Source of the DNA: Lachnospiraceae bacterium | GTDB taxonomy: Bacteria; Bacillota; Clostridia; Lachnospirales; Lachnospiraceae | Reading direction: 5' to 3' | Length of the DNA stretch: 64,000 nt | Assembly: GCA_017431345.1 (NCBI GenBank) | Contig: JAFRLH010000059.1 | Span: forward strand, 62,001 to 126,000 | Shown here: positions 15,111-23,674 of the stretch, one piece after another | Layout: every line of letters starts with the position of its first letter | Numbering within the stretch: position 1 is the first letter of the stretch | Notes under the pieces: generated by a model | The model's database searches: none | What the model saw: only the letters and a program-made list of their open reading frames with translations | Told to the model about the DNA's origin: nothing | Translations under genes and position numbers: made by a program

Positions 15111-16493
15111 ATGGAACGACACGCAGCGCATACACATTTGCATCATCACCACGCAAATACGACAGCCAGAGATATGACATCCGGTCCGATCCTCTCGCAG
15201 CTCGTTCTGTTTGCCATCCCTCTTCTTCTTGGAAATGTCTTCCAGCTGCTCTACAGCATGGTCGACACACTGGTCGTCGGGAATTTCGTGAGCACCCAGG
15301 CACTGGCGGCGGTTGGTTCCACAACGATGATCGTCAATACGATCGTCTTCTTTTTCAATGGTCTGTCCATAGGCGCTACTGTGATCATCGGCCAGAATTA
15401 CGGTGCAAAGGATGAAGACGGTCTGCATATTGCCGTGGAGACCACCATGGCCATGACATTCATTGTAAGCGTGATCTTCACGATCATCGGCGTCGCTTTT
15501 GTCGGCCCGATGCTGCGTTTTATGTCCACGCCGGAAGATGTCATTCCGGACGCCACGGTCTATCTGCGGATCTACTTTGCCGGCATTTCCGGTCTGATGA
15601 TCTACAACATGGGCAGCGGAATCCTGCGCGCGGTAGGCGATTCAAAACGTCCGCTGTATTTTCTCGTCTTTACCAGCGTTATCAATACCGTGCTGGATCT
15701 GTTCTTCGTGATCGTACTGCACGCGGGGATCGCCGGCGTGGCATATGCCACCATTCTTTCCCAGTTCCTTTCGGCGTTCCTGGTCATGCTGCTTCTGACC
15801 AAAACAGATGACATCTACAAACTCACCTGGCACGATCTGCGCCTGCATATGCCGACCTTCCGCAAGATCATGGGCGTAGGCCTTCCCACAGCGATCCAGT
15901 CTACGATCACCGGTTTCTCCAATGTCTTTGTGCAGTCATATGTAAATGTCTTCGGTTCCGCCTGCATGGCCGGCTGGAGCTGTTACAACAAGCTCGACCA
16001 GTTCATTTATCTGCCGATGCAGAGCCTGGCGAACTCCGCGACCACCTTTGTCAGCCAGAATATCGGCGCGAAACAGGAAGATCGCGCGAACAAGGGAACG
16101 TCACGGGCTATCTTCCTGGCAATGGGCATCACTGCCGTGATCGCGACTATTCTTGTTGTGTTTGCAGCTCCTGCTACCGGGATCTTCACAGACGATGCGG
16201 CTGTCATTGCTTACGGTTCTTTGTTCATCCGCATGAACACGCTGTTCCTGATCATGAACTGCGTAAACCATGTACTGGCCGGCGCTCTCCGCGGCAGAGG
16301 GGATTCCAAAGCGCCGATGTTCATTATGCTCGGCACTTTCGTTGCCCTGCGGCAGATCTATCTTTTCACGGCAACGCACTTCTTTGCGAACACAGAGATC
16401 ATCGTCGGCCTGGGCTATCCCGTCGGCTGGACCAGCTGCTTTATCGTGGAAGTCAGCTATTTCTGGTGGAAGTATATCAGGAAGAAAGCGTAG
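15111..16493 (+). CDS. MATE family multidrug/Na+ antiporter
   Basis: A 460-residue, 12-helix exporter of the MATE (NorM/DinF) type. It shows the two-fold MatE repeat, with GPILSQLVLFAIPLLLGNVF opening the first half and MGVGLPTAIQSTITGFSNVF opening the second. Also visible are MVDTLVVGNFVSTQALAAVG and LRAVGDSKRPLYF. The ATG at 15111 has AGGAG 6 bases upstream; an ATG at 15045 in frame lacks one. The N-terminus before the first helix is histidine-rich (HAAHTHLHHHHANT), unusual for the family and possibly metal-binding. It probably exports cationic compounds in exchange for Na+ or H+. Confidence 0.93.
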   Translation: MERHAAHTHLHHHHANTTARDMTSGPILSQLVLFAIPLLLGNVFQLLYSMVDTLVVGNFVSTQALAAVGSTTMIVNTIVFFFNGLSIGATVIIGQNYGAKDEDGLHIAVETTMAMTFIVSVIFTIIGVAFVGPMLRFMSTPEDVIPDATVYLRIYFAGISGLMIYNMGSGILRAVGDSKRPLYFLVFTSVINTVLDLFFVIVLHAGIAGVAYATILSQFLSAFLVMLLLTKTDDIYKLTWHDLRLHMPTFRKIMGVGLPTAIQSTITGFSNVFVQSYVNVFGSACMAGWSCYNKLDQFIYLPMQSLANSATTFVSQNIGAKQEDRANKGTSRAIFLAMGITAVIATILVVFAAPATGIFTDDAAVIAYGSLFIRMNTLFLIMNCVNHVLAGALRGRGDSKAPMFIMLGTFVALRQIYLFTATHFFANTEIIVGLGYPVGWTSCFIVEVSYFWWKYIRKKA

Positions 16494-16540
16494 ATCGTTC
16501 GGGACAGGGATCCCTCAGGATGACATATTTTGTTCGCATT

Positions 16541-17509
16541 TTAGTTTCCCGCACTGCTGACGGTCTCCAATAGTTCTTCAGCCGCAATCCTATATTCTGC
16601 CGTTGACTTTGCTTTCATGATCCTTTTCAGCTGTTTTTTGTTCTCCGGAAAATTCTCCCCCAGATAGAACCACAGTTCTTTCATCTTGTGAACGACATTG
16701 TTTTCTTCATGGATCACTTCTCTGTACGCTTCGAATAAAGCATTCAGATACTGTGCCAGTTCATCCTTTTCAAGCTGCGGTCCGCCTTTCATCTCCCGCA
16801 CCAGCGCCGGATTTCGGATCAGGCCGCGGCCGATCATGACGGAATCCAGGCCGGGGAAGCGTTCTTCCAGACGGATCAGATCCTCCGGTGCGAACAGATC
16901 TCCGTTATAACTGACCGGATGCACACTTGCGGCAAGCATTTCCCCGAAGGTATCCAGATCCGGTTCCCCTTTATAAAAATCCACTCTCCGCCTGGCGTGA
17001 ATGATCAGCCTGCTGATCGGATACCGGTTGAAGATTTCCATCAGACGTACCGATTCTGCTGCCTCTTCCACCCCGATCCGGGTCTTGACGGATAGACGGA
17101 TATTCTTCTCGGAAAGACTGCTGTCGGCATTGATCCCGTTAAAAACGCCGTCAAAAAAGCGGTCCAGCTCCTCCGGCACGGACAGAAAGCCCGCGCCTTT
17201 CTTTTTTGACACTTCCGTCGCCATCGGACAGCCGAGGTTGAAGTTCACTTCACAGTATCCCAGTTCCGCAAGCATCTGCAATGCGTTCAGGAACTGGTCC
17301 GGTTTATTGGTCAGCACCTGCGGCACGGCAGGCACTCCCGCATTGTTCGCCGGATCGATATCCTTCCGTTCTTTCTGTTTAAAGCTCATTGTCTGGTTTG
17401 CCACAATGAAAGGCATGTAGTACGCGTCGATGCCGGGGAACCGTTCATGATGAACACGGCGAAAAGGATATTTTGTGATGCCCTCCATGGGCGCGAAAAA
17501 GAATTTCAT
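16541..17509 (-). CDS. dus: tRNA-dihydrouridine synthase
   Basis: A 322-residue FMN enzyme that reduces uridine to dihydrouridine in tRNA D-loops. It has FFAPMEGITKYPFRR at the N-terminus, the catalytic loop VNFNLGCPMATEVSKKKGAG (active-site Cys), LSVKTRIG, LIIHARRR, VSYNGD and SVMIGRGLIRNPAL. The C-terminal helical domain (about 245-322) is the tRNA-binding part. It belongs to the DUS superfamily; the exact DusA/B/C class cannot be fixed here. It is convergent with the MATE gene, 47 bp apart. Confidence 0.92.
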   Translation of the reverse strand: MKFFFAPMEGITKYPFRRVHHERFPGIDAYYMPFIVANQTMSFKQKERKDIDPANNAGVPAVPQVLTNKPDQFLNALQMLAELGYCEVNFNLGCPMATEVSKKKGAGFLSVPEELDRFFDGVFNGINADSSLSEKNIRLSVKTRIGVEEAAESVRLMEIFNRYPISRLIIHARRRVDFYKGEPDLDTFGEMLAASVHPVSYNGDLFAPEDLIRLEERFPGLDSVMIGRGLIRNPALVREMKGGPQLEKDELAQYLNALFEAYREVIHEENNVVHKMKELWFYLGENFPENKKQLKRIMKAKSTAEYRIAAEELLETVSSAGN

Positions 17510-17589
17510 ACTCTCAGATCATCTCCTGCAATCTGTCCGGGAATCCGCAGAGGTTCTGCGTTTCCTTCCGGGTTTGACGATCGGGTACC

Positions 17590-17684
17590 GGAGAACCGTC
17601 CCCTGCCCCCGCTGACTCCCCGGCTCTCTTCATCATAGCATACTTCTCAAAAAAAATTCCTGCCCGTTTCACAAAAACGGCAGG
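17590..17684 (-). terminator. Hairpin with minus-strand T-run, plus a repeat fragment
   Basis: CCTGCCCGTTT (17659-17669) pairs with AAACGGCAGG (17675-17684) with one bulged base; on the minus strand it is followed by eight T. It could stop leftward transcripts coming through preA before they enter dus. The bases gagaaccgtcccctgccccc near 17590 are a fragment of the dispersed GGGACGGTTCT hairpin family. Nothing else is seen between dus and the preA remnant. Confidence 0.55.
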
Positions 17685-17809
17685 TCATTCCCCTGAAAGA
17701 GCAGGAAAAATAATGCATCATAATACCGCATATGGTATAGTATTTTATGATCAGGAAAACCGCACTGCAAGCCATACTTCTATCAGATTACTTACAGGAG
17801 GACAAATCC

Positions 17810-18740
17810 ATGATCATGACCGAACCATCTATACGCCGCATAGAAATGATTCACTGCGCATTGTGCAGCAGTGCTCCCTGCGATGCCGCATGTCCTGCTG
17901 TAAAGCCGGCAGGCCTCCTGCGCAGCATCTGGTTTGATAATGAGCAGGGCGCCGTATCCCGGCTCCCCGCTGAAAATCCGTGCCTCTCCTGCAATGCGCC
18001 GTGTGAAAAAGCATGTGTGCGCCCCGGCCAGGTCGGAATCCGGGATCTTATCACCAAACTGTATGAGCAGGTAAAGCCGGCTGTGGAAACGGCCGTACCT
18101 GAAGATGAAGACAGACTGGCCTGCAGTCTGTGCGGGATCAGGCTCGAAAATCCGTTCCTGCTGTCGTCTTCCGTTGTGGCCAGTACGTATGACATGTGTG
18201 CCAGGGCTTTTGAAGCCGGCTGGGCCGGCGCCGCCTTCAAAACGATCTGCTCCTTTGATATTCATGAAGCATCTCCCCGTTTTTCCGCTGTCACCGGCGA
18301 CAACGGCAGCATTATCGGCTTTAAAAACATCGAACAGCTTTCAGACCACAGTGTTGCCGAGAACATGGAGATCTTCCGGAAACTGAAGAAGGATTATCCG
18401 TCCAAAGTGATCCTGGCGTCCATCATGGGACGGGACGATGCGGAATGGGAATCCCTCGCCGGGCTCTGCGAAGAGAACGGGGCGGATGCCGTTGAGCTGA
18501 ACTTCTCCTGTCCGAACATGGCGGACGGCGGTCTGGGATCGGATATCGGCCAGGTGCATCGGCTGCGGCAGGTGCATGATCTCCTGCAGCGACGGAGGGC
18601 ATCAGGCGATCCGGCTGGATTCCGCACGCAGGCCGAAACTGAACGGAAAAAAATGCGTCGGCTGCCACCTCTGCATCCTGGTATGTCCGCAGAAAGCGAT
18701 CCGCCCGGGACGAAAACGGATCAGCCGAAAACAGAAATAA
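17810..18740 (+). pseudogene. Internally deleted dihydropyrimidine dehydrogenase/DHOD-type Fe-S protein (PreA-like)
   Basis: The start has AGGAGG 8 bases upstream. Residues 1-90 hold cysteine clusters (CALCSSAPCDAACP, CLSCNAPCEKACV) like the PreT N-terminal Fe-S domain. Residues about 100-250 are the first half of a PreA/DHOD barrel (LENPFLLSSSVVAS, AGWAGAAFKTI, VELNFSCPNMADGGLGSDIGQ). Then the barrel stops and the frame breaks. In the +1 frame from about 18553 the PreA C-terminal ferredoxin domain is intact: RCIGCGRCMISCSDGGHQA and KCVGCHLCILVCP, stop at 18738. Roughly 180-200 residues appear deleted. CAGGTGCAT occurs twice at the junction. The protein would not be functional. Confidence 0.85.
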
Positions 18741-18761
18741 GGAGACAGGAACCCTGTCTCC
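18741..18761. repeat. GGAGACAGG hairpin between two broken genes
   Basis: GGAGACAGG (18741-18749) and CCTGTCTCC (18753-18761) pair across AAC. It sits exactly between the stop of the preA remnant and the stop of the azlC remnant. It resembles the GGAGACA...TGTCTCC element at 25445-25471. Confidence 0.7.
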
Positions 18762-18763
18762 TT

Positions 18764-19036
18764 TCACACAAGCAGCTGTATCAGGATCATATCCGGGATC
18801 AGGAACCGGTCCGGGACGAATACGGCAAGGCTGATGACCGAAGCGCCGCCGGTAATCAGGCTTACGCCTATATACTGCATGGATCCGGCGTAGATCAGCA
18901 AGCTCATCAGGAATGCCCATACGACGCCATAGCCTGCATTGCGGAGCAGAATACCAAAACCGATCCCGAGGACAACACAGCCTGCCATCACCGGAACCGA
19001 TTTGATAAATGCCTGTTTTGTTAAAGATCGTTTCAT
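18764..19036 (-). pseudogene. azlC: Truncated branched-chain amino acid exporter (AzlC, possibly fused to the AzlD end)
   Basis: The 90-residue product starts as a normal AzlC: KQAFIKSVPVMAGCVVLGIG, NAGYGVVWAFLMSLLIYAGS and QYIGVSLITGGAS. It then ends after about 20 unrelated residues (ending IPDMILIQLLV), whereas AzlC is about 230 residues. The tail resembles the hydrophobic C-terminus of AzlD (typically YMxLxQ), so an in-frame deletion joining the start of azlC to the end of azlD is possible; that is inference. AGGAG lies 10 bases before the ATG. It converges on the broken preA gene 23 bp away. Confidence 0.75.
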
Positions 19037-19067
19037 TCGCTTTCCCACTCCTGACATATTCGGTGGT

Positions 19068-20069
19068 TCACTGCTCTTTTCCGTTCCTGGCATACCCTGT
19101 ATCCCACTGCGCATTCCCGCTTTCGGCATAGCGGGTAAACATTTGTGCATAGACTTTAGGAAGGTTCTCTTTCGCCAGCAGGACCCCGCTGCTGTCGGGC
19201 ACTTCCGCTGCGGCGTGTCCCTGCGCTTCTTCCGCGCCGGGGAAAAGAGGATTTGTGCTGCCGGCGACGTAAAACCGTCCAAAAAGATAATAACCATAAA
19301 TAAAAAAGCCATCCTCCGAAGGTCCGTAAATAATGGCATCCTGCCTGATCGTTTCCACCTTCCCGACCCACGGATATCCCAGCTGTGTTTCCACGCCGGC
19401 AAAAGCCTCCTGCAATTGCGGGATGGGAATCCGAAGTCCCGGGACCGTCTGTATTTCCGGCGTCAGTGTGTTGAAAGGATTGCTGCCGTCCCCCAGCTTC
19501 CACAGGCAAATGCTTTCTATCAAAAGCATTGTCGCGACCATCACAGACGGTACGCTGATCTGTTTCCAAACCGCAAATGCAATCCCGAAAAGGCTAAGGA
19601 AAACCGCTGCAGCCCGAAACGCAATGGCTGACAGTCTATGTCTTTCCAGCGTTCTGCACCCGCTCCCTGCCATGGCAAACAATACCAGCGCTTCGATCAC
19701 CAGAAGCATTGCGATCATTATACTGCGGCCGCTGCCCTGATCCTGCATGATACCGTACAGACCCGCCGCATTCAGAAGTACGCCGGACACAGTATAAATC
19801 AACAGGACCATCATTTCCCCCGCTGCACCGGACGGTGCATCGAAGGAAAAGCCGAGGCGGAAGAAACCGATGCAGAACAGAAAGGCGGACAAGCCAAAGA
19901 GCAGGTAAAAGAAAACGCCGATTCTGTGCGGAAGCAGAAACAGGATCCCATAGGATGCCATGAGACAGACGATATCAAAAATCCGTTCTGTCAGCACTTC
20001 ATTTTTCTTTTCTCTTTTGTCCTTCCTATGCATCTCCTCTTCCCTTTCATGCAGCGCTTCCCTGATCAC
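19068..20069 (-). CDS. Uncharacterised polytopic membrane protein with C-terminal soluble domain
   Basis: Up to 333 residues. After a charged N-terminus (EREEEMHRKDKREKKNE) come about six hydrophobic helices (residues 28-195). A C-terminal domain of about 120 residues follows with FNTLTPEIQTVPGLRIPIPQ, GYPWVGKV and IYGPSEDGFFIYGYYLFGRFYVAGS. I do not recognise the family. Two starts are possible: GTG at 20069, or ATG at 20033 preceded by AGGGAAGAGGAG, which is the better ribosome binding site. It lies 31 bp upstream of the azlC remnant on the same strand. Confidence 0.65.
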   Translation of the reverse strand: MIREALHEREEEMHRKDKREKKNEVLTERIFDIVCLMASYGILFLLPHRIGVFFYLLFGLSAFLFCIGFFRLGFSFDAPSGAAGEMMVLLIYTVSGVLLNAAGLYGIMQDQGSGRSIMIAMLLVIEALVLFAMAGSGCRTLERHRLSAIAFRAAAVFLSLFGIAFAVWKQISVPSVMVATMLLIESICLWKLGDGSNPFNTLTPEIQTVPGLRIPIPQLQEAFAGVETQLGYPWVGKVETIRQDAIIYGPSEDGFFIYGYYLFGRFYVAGSTNPLFPGAEEAQGHAAAEVPDSSGVLLAKENLPKVYAQMFTRYAESGNAQWDTGYARNGKEQ

Positions 20070-20154
20070 CCTATTGAATGGCAGTACGTCCGAGAGTTGT
20101 TATACTGCCATGATATAGGAAAATATATGCTTTATCAAGAGAAGCAAAACAGAG

Positions 20155-20206
20155 AGGAGAGCGGGGACGGTTCTGTGTCTCTTCTCAGAACCGTCCCCGC
20201 TCTCCT
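20155..20206. repeat. GGGGACGGTTCT inverted repeat (REP-like)
   Basis: AGGAGAGCGGGGACGGTTCT (20155-20174) and its exact complement (20187-20206) are separated by GTGTCTCTTCTC. The ggggacggttctgtgtctc core is a sequence type I know as a dispersed palindromic repeat in many anaerobic Firmicutes. Here it lies between two minus-strand genes. Confidence 0.85.
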
Positions 20207-20224
20207 TTTCCCCCCATCTATATC

Positions 20225-21595
20225 TCACCGGAGTTCCGGTGCAATATAGCCATACTCTTCGGCCGCCTTCTTCTCCAGCGCGTTCAGCTCCAGATTTGCC
20301 ATGAAGGCGTGCGTCCCGATACCGAAATTCGCTTCCGCGATCTCACTGATCCCGCCGAAGTTCCCGTCGAGATAGCTCATCTTCTCATCCAGGATCAGGC
20401 GGCATTCTCCTCTTTTGTAAGCGATCGCCATATCCGTCGGCACGTAAAAATGATTCTTATTGCCGATCTTCGTCAGGAAATCACCGACTTCAGCGATGAA
20501 CGTTTTCAGATCCATATCCGCACCATATGCCCCGAAGGACAGCGCCAGTTTTTCGATCGGTGCGGCACCTGCTTTCGGCACGAAGATATGAGATACTTCA
20601 AATGCCCTCGCGGACTGCTCGCCGGCTGCCCATTTCTCACTGAGGATCTGCTCGATCGCCGGCGTCAGCACAGTCGGCAGCCCGGTATTTCCGCCGAGCG
20701 GGTCTTTGAGCAGCACGCCCTTGTTGTTCAGATCCCATTCATCCTGGATCATGTTCATCTTTTTGTAGATGCCGTCCGGATAGATCTTCGGGCCGAAGCC
20801 TTCCGAATAGCCCATCGTGCGGAGCACGTCCCGGCAGCGGTCTTCGAATGCTTCCGAGCCGGATACAGTGCCGTCAGTGAACTGTGCCAGGAATTCCTGT
20901 CCGTTATTGAACAATTCTTCCCTCTTTTCCAACCCCAGCCATCTGACAGCCGCCTGATCCAGATCGATCGAAAATGCATATTTCCCGGCTTCCGCGTCTT
21001 TGCATCCCAGTAGCGCCTCGCCAAGCCAGGTCATCGTACCGAAATACCCCAGCGCAAATGTCTCTCCTTCCGGATCTGTGACGCGGATCTCCCATGTCAC
21101 AGGCTCCTTCAGCGTATTCTCGCTCATGGCGTTGCTCCCCCAGGAAGCCATATCAGACTGCTTCACAGGCTGTCCGACGCTCACCAGTTCCGCATCAAAA
21201 GCTGCGCCGAGAGCGCCTTTTACGATCTTCTTCCACAGGACGCCCAGATCATACAGGTTCATCTTCGTTGCCAGAACGCCTTCGGCAACACTGTGCGCCG
21301 GATACTGCTCATCCGCTGCATCAAAGATTTTGCCGAATGCGGCTGCAAGCGCCTGTCCGTTTCCCTGCACTTTCGGCAGCAGGAACGGGAGAATCTGCGT
21401 TCTCAGGGCGTATTCACCGTTCATCAGAAGGACCGGTTTTGCTGCTTCCGGCTTCCCGAAAACAGGCAGATTGATCTCTGTCTTCTCCAGTTCGGGAAAT
21501 GTTCCGTTATCGTATAAATCAAATCCCGCCAGCGCAAAGGATCTCTTAAAGGCATCCGCAGTGATCCGTAAAGGATGTTTTGTCATGTTCTTCAT
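20225..21595 (-). CDS. Single-chain PheS-PheT-like paralog, active-site degenerate
   Basis: A 456-residue protein. Residues 1-250 follow bacterial PheS: HPLRITADAFKRSFALAGFD, YALRTQILPFLLP (residues 62-74; PheS has LLRTxTSxxQ), AFGKIFDAADEQYPAHSVAEG (PheS GRVYRxDxxDxTHxPMFHQxEG) and KYAFSIDLDQAAVRWLGLEK, ending FLAQF. The motif 2 arginine is absent and motif 3 GxGxER reads SIDLDQ, so the ATP-binding arginine is replaced by Gln214. Residues about 258-456 follow the PheT B6-B7 core (RCRDVLRTMGYSEGF, LPTVLTPAIEQIL, ARAFEVSHIFVPK, AFMANLELNAL). The PheT B1-B5 and C-terminal anticodon-binding domains and the PheS coiled coil are missing. The start has GGAGG upstream; the gene follows an enoate reductase gene by 19 bp. 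Function unknown. Confidence 0.8.
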   Translation of the reverse strand: MKNMTKHPLRITADAFKRSFALAGFDLYDNGTFPELEKTEINLPVFGKPEAAKPVLLMNGEYALRTQILPFLLPKVQGNGQALAAAFGKIFDAADEQYPAHSVAEGVLATKMNLYDLGVLWKKIVKGALGAAFDAELVSVGQPVKQSDMASWGSNAMSENTLKEPVTWEIRVTDPEGETFALGYFGTMTWLGEALLGCKDAEAGKYAFSIDLDQAAVRWLGLEKREELFNNGQEFLAQFTDGTVSGSEAFEDRCRDVLRTMGYSEGFGPKIYPDGIYKKMNMIQDEWDLNNKGVLLKDPLGGNTGLPTVLTPAIEQILSEKWAAGEQSARAFEVSHIFVPKAGAAPIEKLALSFGAYGADMDLKTFIAEVGDFLTKIGNKNHFYVPTDMAIAYKRGECRLILDEKMSYLDGNFGGISEIAEANFGIGTHAFMANLELNALEKKAAEEYGYIAPELR

Positions 21596-21614
21596 TTTCC
21601 TTCCTCCTTCCCGG

Positions 21615-23606
21615 TCAGATGCGGTTCCCGACCTGCCAGCCTTCCAGGATGGCATCGCCGATGTTTCTCTTTTCATTGCAGCGGATCTTCATGGTGCAGT
21701 CGCCGATCTCATAGACTTCCATTTCCTTCTCGCGAAGCTCGTCCGCGATCGCCGTTTTTCCGGTATAGCCGCGGCAGATCAGCATGCTGTCACAGGGGAC
21801 CAGTTCTTCCTGTTTCGTCCTCAGGTCTTTCAGCGTTACGCCTTCCGCCGAGACGCCTGCCACATCTTTTCCGAGCTTATACTTTATCCCTTTCTGCGCA
21901 TTGAGGATCATCAGACGCTGCTGCTGAGGTGAAGAGTTGTCATTTCCGATCTCCATCACGCCCATCATGCCGCCTCCGCGCCTGGACGCGACCGTCACCT
22001 TTTTGCCTGCTCTGAGCAGGGACTGCGCGACTTCCAAATTCATGAAGCAGCCGCCGGCGATCAGGATATTCTCACCGAGATCATAACTGTCAGGAGACTT
22101 ACAATAATCGTAAATGCTGTGTACCTGCAGATCTGTCTGCTTCTCGTATTTTGTAACGACCGGCTTCGCGCCGACAGCAACGATAACTGCATCAAAACCG
22201 CCTGCTGCAATAGCCTCTGCCGAAGCCTCCTCTTCGATCACTTTGACGCCGCGGACATTCATCTGCCGCACATAATAATCGATCAGGATCTTGATATCAC
22301 TCTTCAGTTCATCGCTGAAGGCAGCTTCATGCATCGTGCCGCCGAGCTTCCGTTTCTCATAAAGCGTGACATCGTGGCCCCTGAGCGAGGCGACGCGGGC
22401 TGCCTCCATGCCCGCCGGACCGCCGCCGATCACGCAGATCCTCTTCTTTTCTTCTGCCGGCTCCACTTTTCGGAAGTTCGATGTATTACAGAGCGGATTG
22501 ACGGAACATCTGAGTCCGATGGCAGCGTTAAAGCCTTCGATCGTTCCGACGCAGCCCATGGTACAGCGGATGCAGGGAACGATATCGTCTCTCTTGCCGG
22601 CTTTGATCTTTTTGATCCATGCCGGATCAGCCAGCGCCGGTCTTCCGATGCCGATGAAATCGGCAATGCCGGCTTCCAGCGTTTCCTCGGCAAATTCCGG
22701 GGTGGTAAATCCGCCGTCCAGGATGATCGGGATCTTCACGCCAGCATCCTTGATGGCTTTCGCCGAAGGAATATAATCGCCGCGCTTGTCATACTGTGCA
22801 TTGATCACACGGACATTGTTGGAATCGCCGCCCACCAGGTGCAGCGCCACGATCCCGGTCTTCTCCAGCTCCTTCGCGTGAATGATGCCTTCTTCGATCG
22901 AGATATCCACGGGATCGAAGGAATCCGGGCAAATGCGGCCGATGATCGGAAAGTTCTTTCCGCAGGACTTCTGACATGCTTCGATGATCTCGACCATGAA
23001 GCGGATCCGGTTTTCCGGGCTTCCGCCGTACTTATCCGTTCTGTGATTGTACTGCGGCGAACAGAACATGTTGATCAGATGGCCGATCGCGCCGTGGATC
23101 TCAATGCCGTCAAATCCGGCCATCTTTGCCCTCCAGGCAGCTTTCCCGAAGTCGTCAATGATCTGGTTGATCTCCGGGATCGTCAGGCCGCGGATCGGGA
23201 ACGGACGGATGCCGCCCTGCATTTCGAACATTGTGGACGGGCCGAGCGACTCCTTGCGGTCCGCCAGGGAAAGCTGATGGCCGATATGACAGAGCTGCAG
23301 GATCGCCGCTGCGCCCTGATCCTTGATGGTGGAAGCCAGTCTCGCCATGCCGGTGATCTGGCCGTTGTCGTACAGACACATGACGTTGTCCTCTCCTCGG
23401 GAGAGATCGTCATCCGTGGCGGTACATTCCACGATCACCATTGAGAGGCCGCCTTTCGCCTGATCTTTATAGAAAGCCAGCGCGTTATCTGTAATATAAC
23501 CGTTGGAATCGGCGTTCAGCGATCCCATCGGGGCCATGATGAGCCGGTTTTCGAGTGTGAGCGGGCCCATCTTGGCTCTTTCCAGTAATTTCTTAAATGC
23601 TGTCAT
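21615..23606 (-). CDS. Old-yellow-enzyme/2-enoate reductase type FMN-FAD-[4Fe-4S] oxidoreductase
   Basis: A 663-residue protein. Residues 1-370 are the OYE barrel (LENRLIMAPMGS, LQLCHIGHQ, FDGIEIHGAIGHLINMF, NHRTDKYGGSPENR). A cysteine cluster CIRCTMGC with RCSVNP downstream binds one [4Fe-4S]. Residues about 395-663 form an FAD/NAD(P)H domain (ICVIGGGPAGMEAARVAS, ILIAGGCFMNLEVAQSL). Relatives include 2-enoate reductase, 2,4-dienoyl-CoA reductase, BaiCD/BaiH and cinnamate reductases. The usual HGAHGYL reads HGAIGHL, so the proton-donor tyrosine is a histidine. Substrate is unknown; an alpha,beta-unsaturated acid or ketone is likely. It leads the operon with the PheS-PheT-like gene. Confidence 0.88.
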   Translation of the reverse strand: MTAFKKLLERAKMGPLTLENRLIMAPMGSLNADSNGYITDNALAFYKDQAKGGLSMVIVECTATDDDLSRGEDNVMCLYDNGQITGMARLASTIKDQGAAAILQLCHIGHQLSLADRKESLGPSTMFEMQGGIRPFPIRGLTIPEINQIIDDFGKAAWRAKMAGFDGIEIHGAIGHLINMFCSPQYNHRTDKYGGSPENRIRFMVEIIEACQKSCGKNFPIIGRICPDSFDPVDISIEEGIIHAKELEKTGIVALHLVGGDSNNVRVINAQYDKRGDYIPSAKAIKDAGVKIPIILDGGFTTPEFAEETLEAGIADFIGIGRPALADPAWIKKIKAGKRDDIVPCIRCTMGCVGTIEGFNAAIGLRCSVNPLCNTSNFRKVEPAEEKKRICVIGGGPAGMEAARVASLRGHDVTLYEKRKLGGTMHEAAFSDELKSDIKILIDYYVRQMNVRGVKVIEEEASAEAIAAGGFDAVIVAVGAKPVVTKYEKQTDLQVHSIYDYCKSPDSYDLGENILIAGGCFMNLEVAQSLLRAGKKVTVASRRGGGMMGVMEIGNDNSSPQQQRLMILNAQKGIKYKLGKDVAGVSAEGVTLKDLRTKQEELVPCDSMLICRGYTGKTAIADELREKEMEVYEIGDCTMKIRCNEKRNIGDAILEGWQVGNRI

Positions 23607-23674
23607 AATGTCTCCTTATTTTCTGACGCTTCCCACAAAAGCGTATGTTCAGCCAATCCGCCGCCTGCTTTCCT

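Noticed and set aside
18740-19024. C-terminal continuation of the PreA-like frame
   Set aside because: After the frameshift the product has no similarity to PreA and is antisense to the azlC remnant.
22119-23444. 441-codon plus-strand frame
   Set aside because: It is antisense to the OYE-type oxidoreductase, whose motifs are clear.
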